From contig JAHEYE010000205.1 in the NCBI GenBank assembly GCA_023251695.1, positions 1 through 6,380 on the forward strand: a DNA stretch of 6,380 bases, read 5' to 3'. Below the pieces are notes generated by a model. That model was not told the origin of the DNA, did not search any database, and worked only from the letters and a program-made list of their open reading frames with translations. Shown here one piece after another: positions 1-4,485 of the stretch. This stretch comes from Sphingobacteriaceae bacterium. GTDB taxonomy: Bacteria; Bacteroidota; Bacteroidia; B-17B0; Aurantibacillaceae. The first letter of the stretch is position 1; every line of letters begins with the position of its first letter. Position numbers and translations under genes: made by a program.

Positions 1-3000
1 TTATAGCCTATCGAATGGAATAATCGTTGTCCCCAACGATTATATATTTCTATCTCAGCATTAGGATAATATGTTTCAATGAAAGTTAAATTCCAGATAT
101 CGTTTTTACCATCACCATTCGGTGAGATGGCATTTGGTATCAATTCATTAATATTATTTTCCACAGTAAGAATCTTTACATATGAATAGGCACTATCCCT
201 ACATCCGAAATTATCAATAGCAACAAGTAAAACAGTATAAGTACCATTAGCAAAATAAGTATTACTCGGACCGAATGCCGTACTTGTTTGCGCACCCGGG
301 TTATTATAATCAAAGTTCCAATACCATGTAATGCCATTTGTTGAGGTGTTACTGAAACTCACTGTAGAGCCAATACTGAAACCACCGGGATTATCATAAC
401 TAAATGATGCTTGTGGTAAAGGAGAAATAGTGATTGGCTTGATCAAAGTATCCCTGCATCCTTTTTTACTTGTTACGATATGCGTAACGTTATAAGTTCC
501 GGAAGTTGAATAAGTCTGTGAAGGGTTTTGAAGTATTGAAATTCCCGGACCTCCAAAATCCCAGTAGTAAGAACCAATTGAATCAGGGAAAGTAATTGTA
601 GTACTGTCCGTAAAATTAATCAATAATGCTGAGCTGGTGCAAGCGCGGCTATAACCCCAATTTACATTTGGTAAGTTATAGATCGTGATCGGTTTTGTAA
701 TTGTATCGTAACAGTTGAAAGAGTTCTTTACAATTAAAGTAACACTATAGGTTCCTGCTGCAGTATAAGTATAAGCCGGATTAATTGCAGTTGAAGTTCC
801 ACCATTGCCGAATGCCCAATTCCATGCTGCTAATGCGCCGATGTTCGGATTGGATGCATCCGTAAATAATGTACTCTTATTCTGACAAACATTATTCGGC
901 TGGAAATTAGCAGTTGGCTTATCTTTAAAGTCGATACGGATCTGATCACTTACTGCACTACAATTACCATTATTAGTTGAAGTTAAAGTAAGAACAACAA
1001 ATCCAACAGTAAACTCACTTGCTGAAGGAGTGTAGCTTGCATTCAATGCTGTTGTTGTTGGAGAAAACACGCCTGCACCACCACTCCATACTCCTGTTGT
1101 TGAACCACCACTCACTAATCCGCTTAAAGGAGTTACATAATTATTTTTACACACATTTAAATCAACTCCCGCATTTACATTAGGTGCAGGGGTGAAATTA
1201 ACCTGTATGCTGTCTTTTACCGGCAAACAGTTTCCGTTGTTTGTTGATGATAAATAGATCATAATACTTCCTGCTGACAAATCAGGTGAACTCGGCAAAT
1301 AATTTGTATTTAACTGAATACTGTTTGGATTAAATAAACCTGTTCCCGTTGTTGTCCACTGCCCGGATAAACTTGCTCCAGTAACGGTTCCTGTTAACGG
1401 AATGGAAGGATTGTTAATGCAACGTGTAATAGTAGACGGACCCGCATTCACGCTAGGTGGGCTCGTAAACGTAACAACTATTGTGTCTCTTACAACATTA
1501 CATAAACCATTATTAGTTGAACTTAAAACTAATTTGATGATACCGGCCGAGATGTCTGCAACAGACGGAATATATTGAGGATTAAAAATGGTATTTGTTG
1601 GTGTAAAAACACCTGTACCGGTTGAAGACCATGCGCCTGTACCTGCTGTAGTGTATGAAATAACACTTCCGTTCAAACTAACAGTCGCGTTGTTAGCGCA
1701 TAAAGTCTGATCGAAATTTGCATTTACAATTGGAGCGGGATTTACGTGCAATGAAATTGAACCAATGGCTGAAGGACAAGGACCGGTTGATGTTAAGGTG
1801 AGAATAATATTTGTATCAAGATTACTTGGCACATAAGTATTTGTAAGAGCCGTAGCGCCACCTGCAAACGAACCATAACCGTTGGTTGACCATATTCCTG
1901 TTATATTTCCACCACCTACAGTTCCATTTAAAGTAAATGTTGCATTTGCACAAGTTGTTGCGGTAGCTGGACCTGCCATTGAAAAAGGATATGAAGTCCA
2001 TTCTGAATGATATGCGTATGTACTTCCATTATTATTTGAACCCTGATGTGTTCCGAAGCCGTAAATATCTCCTGTGTTTGAAATAATATTATAGGAGTTC
2101 AAAGGAATTTGTGAAAGTGAATAATAAATTTTAGCACCAACAACTGTACCGCCGGTTCCGGGAACAACAGTGAAAGCACTGGCAGGAACCGGTTGTGAAA
2201 CTGAATTACTTAACAAAGTAAAATTTCCCTGATATCCGTTTCTTGTAAATACATTAATAGATAATGAATCGTTAGTCGTTCTTGTAAAAGAGGTTGAGTA
2301 TGTTCCTGCACAATAGAAGTGCGGAACTTGCGCGCCGCTTAATTTAGAACCATGGGCACTTACATGCAATACATAAACAGGCTTCGTTGATTTAATATAA
2401 GTAAGCGGTTGCGTGGCGCTTGCACTATAAGTTTCACCTGTGTTTATTAAAGTTTGAACCGTCGAGGTTCCATTATAAATTGTGAGACTGGTTGAATTAA
2501 CTGTAGCTAAAATAAAATATTTATCGCCGCCACTTTGACTTTTTGCAATAACAAAATCGTTTCCTGCATATCCAGAATTTGTGATTTGATCAGCGACCGT
2601 GCTATTCGATCCGCTATTTGTTAGGTTAGAGGAAGAGACCGTTACAGCAATTGGTTTATTTGAAGAAATGATAGAGCCTCCTAATTTTGTTGGCGCCATT
2701 ACTGTAGTGTCCTGACAACTGAAAGACTGGCCGGCATTTAAATTCACTATAAACGACACATCTTTAACATGACCAATAATATTTGCGCGGGGGGTAATTA
2801 AAACAGAAGTTCCGTTTTGGGTTGCAACAATATCAATAGCTGAAGCAGATCGTGGATTTGTGGAGGGTGTTGGAACTGCTGAGCGCCATGCATTCTGAAA
2901 AGGCGTGTAAAAATCTGTGCCAACAGCTTTCCTACCCTTAAGACTTAGCATTTCTTTATGGGTTGGCGACTTAATTGTATAAACAATAGAAACACTTGTT

Positions 3001-3320
3001 GTTGCACTTATATAAATACCTCTTGACAAAATAGAATTACTTGGCGTGCTTTCAATTGCGGCAATCTGCGATGTCAGATCTATTGAGTCGACAGAGAAGG
3101 CTGGTATCGTTTTTGTTGTTGATGTAAAAGTGGCGTTGGCCGGCTGCCGTAAATACACGGTGCTTGAAGCGCTGTAAGTAGTGATGTAAACTTTTATAGG
3201 GCTTTGACCTAAATTGGTTGAAACAATATCAGGGGCCACAAACCAAAAAGACGTATCTATTTGTGCATCAAGCCTTAGGAATCCAAGAAAAAATAAAAAA
3301 AGAAAATAAAAATGCTTCAT
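1..3320 (-). CDS. Large secreted modular protein with IgGFc-binding-like N-terminus, PKD domains and T9SS type B sorting domain (3' end outside window)
   Basis: The reading frame is open from the ATG at 3320-3318 to the left edge: 1106 codons plus two bases, with no internal stop. Residues 1-19 form a signal peptide (MKHFYFLFLFFLGFLRLDA, then Q20), which fixes the start; no Shine-Dalgarno is visible. Residues about 25-440 resemble the IgGFc-binding N-terminal family, with FWFVAPD near 25, SAIDIVATQNGTSVLITP near 160, SSNKPIAV and a later KPVYVLHVSAHGS near 323. Four Cys-anchored modules follow (about 450-802), then three PKD domains (about 803-1051), then the start of a gliding-motility-associated type B C-terminal domain (IPNAISPNGDGKNDIW at 1061-1076, YNRWGQ at 1093-1098). 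The family role is export across the outer membrane by the T9SS and display on or release from the surface. Adhesion or polymer binding is inferred; the ligand is unknown. The gene is divergent from the DUF58 gene. About 40 C-terminal residues are probably missing, judging by the usual size of the sorting domain. Confidence 0.92.
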   Translation of the reverse strand, partial: MKHFYFLFLFFLGFLRLDAQIDTSFWFVAPDIVSTNLGQSPIKVYITTYSASSTVYLRQPANATFTSTTKTIPAFSVDSIDLTSQIAAIESTPSNSILSRGIYISATTSVSIVYTIKSPTHKEMLSLKGRKAVGTDFYTPFQNAWRSAVPTPSTNPRSASAIDIVATQNGTSVLITPRANIIGHVKDVSFIVNLNAGQSFSCQDTTVMAPTKLGGSIISSNKPIAVTVSSSNLTNSGSNSTVADQITNSGYAGNDFVIAKSQSGGDKYFILATVNSTSLTIYNGTSTVQTLINTGETYSASATQPLTYIKSTKPVYVLHVSAHGSKLSGAQVPHFYCAGTYSTSFTRTTNDSLSINVFTRNGYQGNFTLLSNSVSQPVPASAFTVVPGTGGTVVGAKIYYSLSQIPLNSYNIISNTGDIYGFGTHQGSNNNGSTYAYHSEWTSYPFSMAGPATATTCANATFTLNGTVGGGNITGIWSTNGYGSFAGGATALTNTYVPSNLDTNIILTLTSTGPCPSAIGSISLHVNPAPIVNANFDQTLCANNATVSLNGSVISYTTAGTGAWSSTGTGVFTPTNTIFNPQYIPSVADISAGIIKLVLSSTNNGLCNVVRDTIVVTFTSPPSVNAGPSTITRCINNPSIPLTGTVTGASLSGQWTTTGTGLFNPNSIQLNTNYLPSSPDLSAGSIMIYLSSTNNGNCLPVKDSIQVNFTPAPNVNAGVDLNVCKNNYVTPLSGLVSGGSTTGVWSGGAGVFSPTTTALNASYTPSASEFTVGFVVLTLTSTNNGNCSAVSDQIRIDFKDKPTANFQPNNVCQNKSTLFTDASNPNIGALAAWNWAFGNGGTSTAINPAYTYTAAGTYSVTLIVKNSFNCYDTITKPITIYNLPNVNWGYSRACTSSALLINFTDSTTITFPDSIGSYYWDFGGPGISILQNPSQTYSTSGTYNVTHIVTSKKGCRDTLIKPITISPLPQASFSYDNPGGFSIGSTVSFSNTSTNGITWYWNFDYNNPGAQTSTAFGPSNTYFANGTYTVLLVAIDNFGCRDSAYSYVKILTVENNINELIPNAISPNGDGKNDIWNLTFIETYYPNAEIEIYNRWGQRLFHSIGY
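3..140 (-). other. T9SS type B C-terminal sorting domain (N-terminal half)
   Basis: These are residues 1061-1106 of the minus-strand secreted protein. The segment opens with NAISPNGDGKNDIW and continues to EIEIYNRWGQRLF, the two signature blocks of the gliding-motility-associated C-terminal domain (CHU_C / type B CTD, TIGR04131-like). In this family the domain directs cargo through the type IX secretion system and usually ends the protein. The window stops inside it, so the final strands and the stop codon are not visible. Confidence 0.93.
168..914 (-). other. Three consecutive PKD domains
   Basis: Residues about 803-1051 of the secreted protein hold three modules of about 82 residues. Each has the PKD core: an aromatic-W-x-F block (WNWAFGNGG at 833-841, YYWDFGGPG at 918-926, WYWNFDYNN at 999-1007) followed by a GTY(S/N/T)V strand (AAGTYSVTL, TSGTYNVTH, ANGTYTVLL). 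The first two modules start with a Cys (C812, C894), and all three carry a second Cys after the GTY strand (FNCYDT, KGCRDT, FGCRDS). PKD domains are beta-sandwich spacers common in extracellular proteins. Here they sit between the repeat region and the sorting domain, the usual place for stalk modules. Confidence 0.88.
915..1973 (-). repeat. Four degenerate Cys-anchored modules of about 90 residues
   Basis: Residues about 450-802 contain four related modules whose first cysteines lie at 457, 541, 634 and 724, with the following PKD Cys at 812 (spacings 84, 93, 90 and 88). The shared pattern is C, then a hydrophobic strand with LxG (LNG, LNG, LTG, LSG), then W(S/T) before a GxGxF-like turn, then YxPS, then L(T/S)ST(N)NG-x-C, then a D-x-I-x-V strand and P-x-V-N-A-G. 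Modules 2-4 all keep STNNG followed closely by Cys; module 1 has STGPC instead. This is Ig-like beta-sandwich architecture by inference. The repeats are clear in protein but diverged in DNA, so they are old duplications. Confidence 0.8.
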
Positions 3321-3421
3321 GTACTCTGACCAATCATTAAAAATATCCGACTAAATTAAATAAAATTTATGGTATTTTAACTGTAATTGTTTTCAAATTA
3401 TTCGATAATTTCACAAAAAAC
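3321..3421. other. Divergent intergenic region between secreted-protein gene and DUF58 gene
   Basis: This 101-bp AT-rich stretch separates two start codons facing away from each other, so it must hold the promoters of both genes. No Shine-Dalgarno-like purine run is found at a good distance from either ATG. Upstream of 3422 the DUF58 frame is open for more than 20 codons but has no in-frame ATG, which supports the chosen start. No hairpin or clear operator palindrome was seen. Confidence 0.6.
3362..3397 (-). promoter_or_regulatory. Weak candidate Bacteroidota-type promoter for the minus-strand secreted gene
   Basis: Read on the minus strand, TTTG (3397-3394) is followed after 24 bases by TAAATTTT (3369-3362), one mismatch from the Bacteroidota -7 box TAnnTTTG. 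The spacing is slightly longer than the usual 17-23 bases and the region is very AT-rich, so this could be chance. No comparable TTTG/TAnnTTTG pair was seen on the plus strand for the DUF58 gene. Confidence 0.17.
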
Positions 3422-4339
3422 ATGCCAATAAACCGTCAAATCATTGAACCTTTCAAAAGTCTTGAACTTTTAGCCAAAAAAGTGGTGGAAGGTTTTATAA
3501 CAGGCCTTCATAAAAGCCCATTCCATGGTTTTTCAGTTGAATTTGCAGAACATCGGCTATATAATACCGGGGAAAGCACCAAACATATTGACTGGAAGCT
3601 ATTTGCGAGAACGGATAAGTTATTTATTAAAAAATATGAAGAAGAAACTAATTTACGGTGTCAAATTGTTATAGATACCTCATCATCAATGCTTTACCCT
3701 GTTGATTCTGAAAATAATAAGCTTAAATTCTCAATTTACGCCGGGGCTGCATTAAATGAATTATTGAAACAACAAAGAGATGCAATTGGTCTGACACTTT
3801 TTAATGAGAAAATTGATCTTCACGTACCTGCAAAAGGAAGTCCGGCTCAGCAAAAACTTATTTTCTCCAGCTTGGAAAACTTGTTGGAAAAAAAAGATTT
3901 CACAACAAGAAAAAAAACCTCGGCAATTAAAGCCTTACACCAAATTGCAGAAATTATACACAAACGTTCGCTGGTCGTAATTTTCAGTGACATGTTTGAA
4001 AGTGATGGCGAGAATGAAGAATTATTTTCTGCACTCCAACATTTGAAATACAAAAAACACGAGGTAGTTTTGTTTCATGTTAATGATACACCTAAAGAAC
4101 TCGAATTTGATTTTGAAAACCGTCCGTATAAGTTCATTGATTTGGAAAGTGGTGAAGAACTTAAATTAAATCCTAACCAAGTGAAAGAAAATTATATTTC
4201 TTCTATTACAAACTTCACAAATGCACTTAAACTAAAATGCGGACAATATCATATCGATTTCGTTGAAGCGGATATTAACAAAGGCTTTGATACGATTCTC
4301 TATACCTACCTTGTGAAACGGCAAATGATGATGAAGTGA
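3422..4339 (+). CDS. DUF58 family protein (vWA-like fold, MoxR-associated type)
   Basis: This is a complete 305-residue protein and the only complete gene in the window. The DUF58 signature is strong: GLHKSPFHGFSVEFAEHR at 28-45, then HIDWKLFARTDKLFIKKYEEE at 55-75. It is followed by the vWA-type metal-binding motif D85-x-S87-x-S89 (DTSSSM at 85-90) and a later FSD (S189-D190) where the third MIDAS acidic residue is expected. There is no signal peptide or membrane segment, so it is probably cytoplasmic. In the family, DUF58 proteins are usually encoded next to a MoxR AAA ATPase, and a role in assembly or metal insertion is proposed but not firmly shown. No such partner lies within the window: upstream is a divergent surface-protein gene, and downstream after 146 bp is another surface-protein gene. 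The start is the first in-frame ATG. The family call is firm; the molecular function is unknown. Confidence 0.96.
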   Translation: MPINRQIIEPFKSLELLAKKVVEGFITGLHKSPFHGFSVEFAEHRLYNTGESTKHIDWKLFARTDKLFIKKYEEETNLRCQIVIDTSSSMLYPVDSENNKLKFSIYAGAALNELLKQQRDAIGLTLFNEKIDLHVPAKGSPAQQKLIFSSLENLLEKKDFTTRKKTSAIKALHQIAEIIHKRSLVVIFSDMFESDGENEELFSALQHLKYKKHEVVLFHVNDTPKELEFDFENRPYKFIDLESGEELKLNPNQVKENYISSITNFTNALKLKCGQYHIDFVEADINKGFDTILYTYLVKRQMMMK

Positions 4340-4350
4340 TGTGGAGAAAA

Positions 4351-4383
4351 TTTAGATTTTTTAGATTTTAGATTTTAGATTTA
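4351..4383. repeat. Short tandem repeat of the heptamer TTTTAGA
   Basis: Four AGA cores lie at 4354, 4363, 4370 and 4377, with spacings of 9, 7 and 7 bases, all embedded in T-runs. This gives roughly four copies of TTTTAGA, the first separated by two extra Ts. It starts 11 bases after the DUF58 stop codon. It could vary in copy number by slippage. No function can be read from the sequence. Confidence 0.85.
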
Positions 4384-4410
4384 TTATAAAAATTTGCTTA
4401 AAGTTTTTCT

Positions 4411-4446
4411 TTTGTTATATTATACAAATAATTGAAAATAAAATTG
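4411..4446 (+). promoter_or_regulatory. Weak candidate Bacteroidota-type promoter for the repeat-rich secreted gene
   Basis: TTTG at 4411-4414 is followed after 24 bases by TAAAATTG at 4439-4446, one mismatch from TAnnTTTG. It would place transcription start roughly 30 bases before the ATG at 4486. The spacer is slightly too long and the background is AT-rich, so confidence is low. Confidence 0.2.
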
Positions 4447-4485
4447 TAGTATCTTAGCTACTTATTACAAATTTTCAATTCATAC

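Larger units (their letters stand above)
4340..4485. other. AT-rich intergenic gap between DUF58 and the repeat-rich secreted gene
   Basis: These 146 bp hold a heptamer repeat just after the DUF58 stop and a weak promoter candidate before the next gene. No convincing GC-rich stem with a T-tract was found, so no terminator is called. The length suggests that the downstream gene has its own promoter rather than being tightly co-transcribed. Confidence 0.6.

Noticed and set aside
3847..4053. 68-codon open frame on the minus strand
   Set aside because: It lies wholly inside the DUF58 gene on the opposite strand. The plus-strand protein has clear family motifs across this stretch, and the minus-strand product has no recognisable feature.
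4351..4383. Telomere-like repeat
   Set aside because: The unit only loosely resembles TTTAGGG, is present about four times and lies between two bacterial genes.
4384..4446. Rho-independent terminator after DUF58
   Set aside because: Only imperfect AT-only inverted repeats are present (for example around 4412-4427). No stable stem followed by a T-tract could be found.
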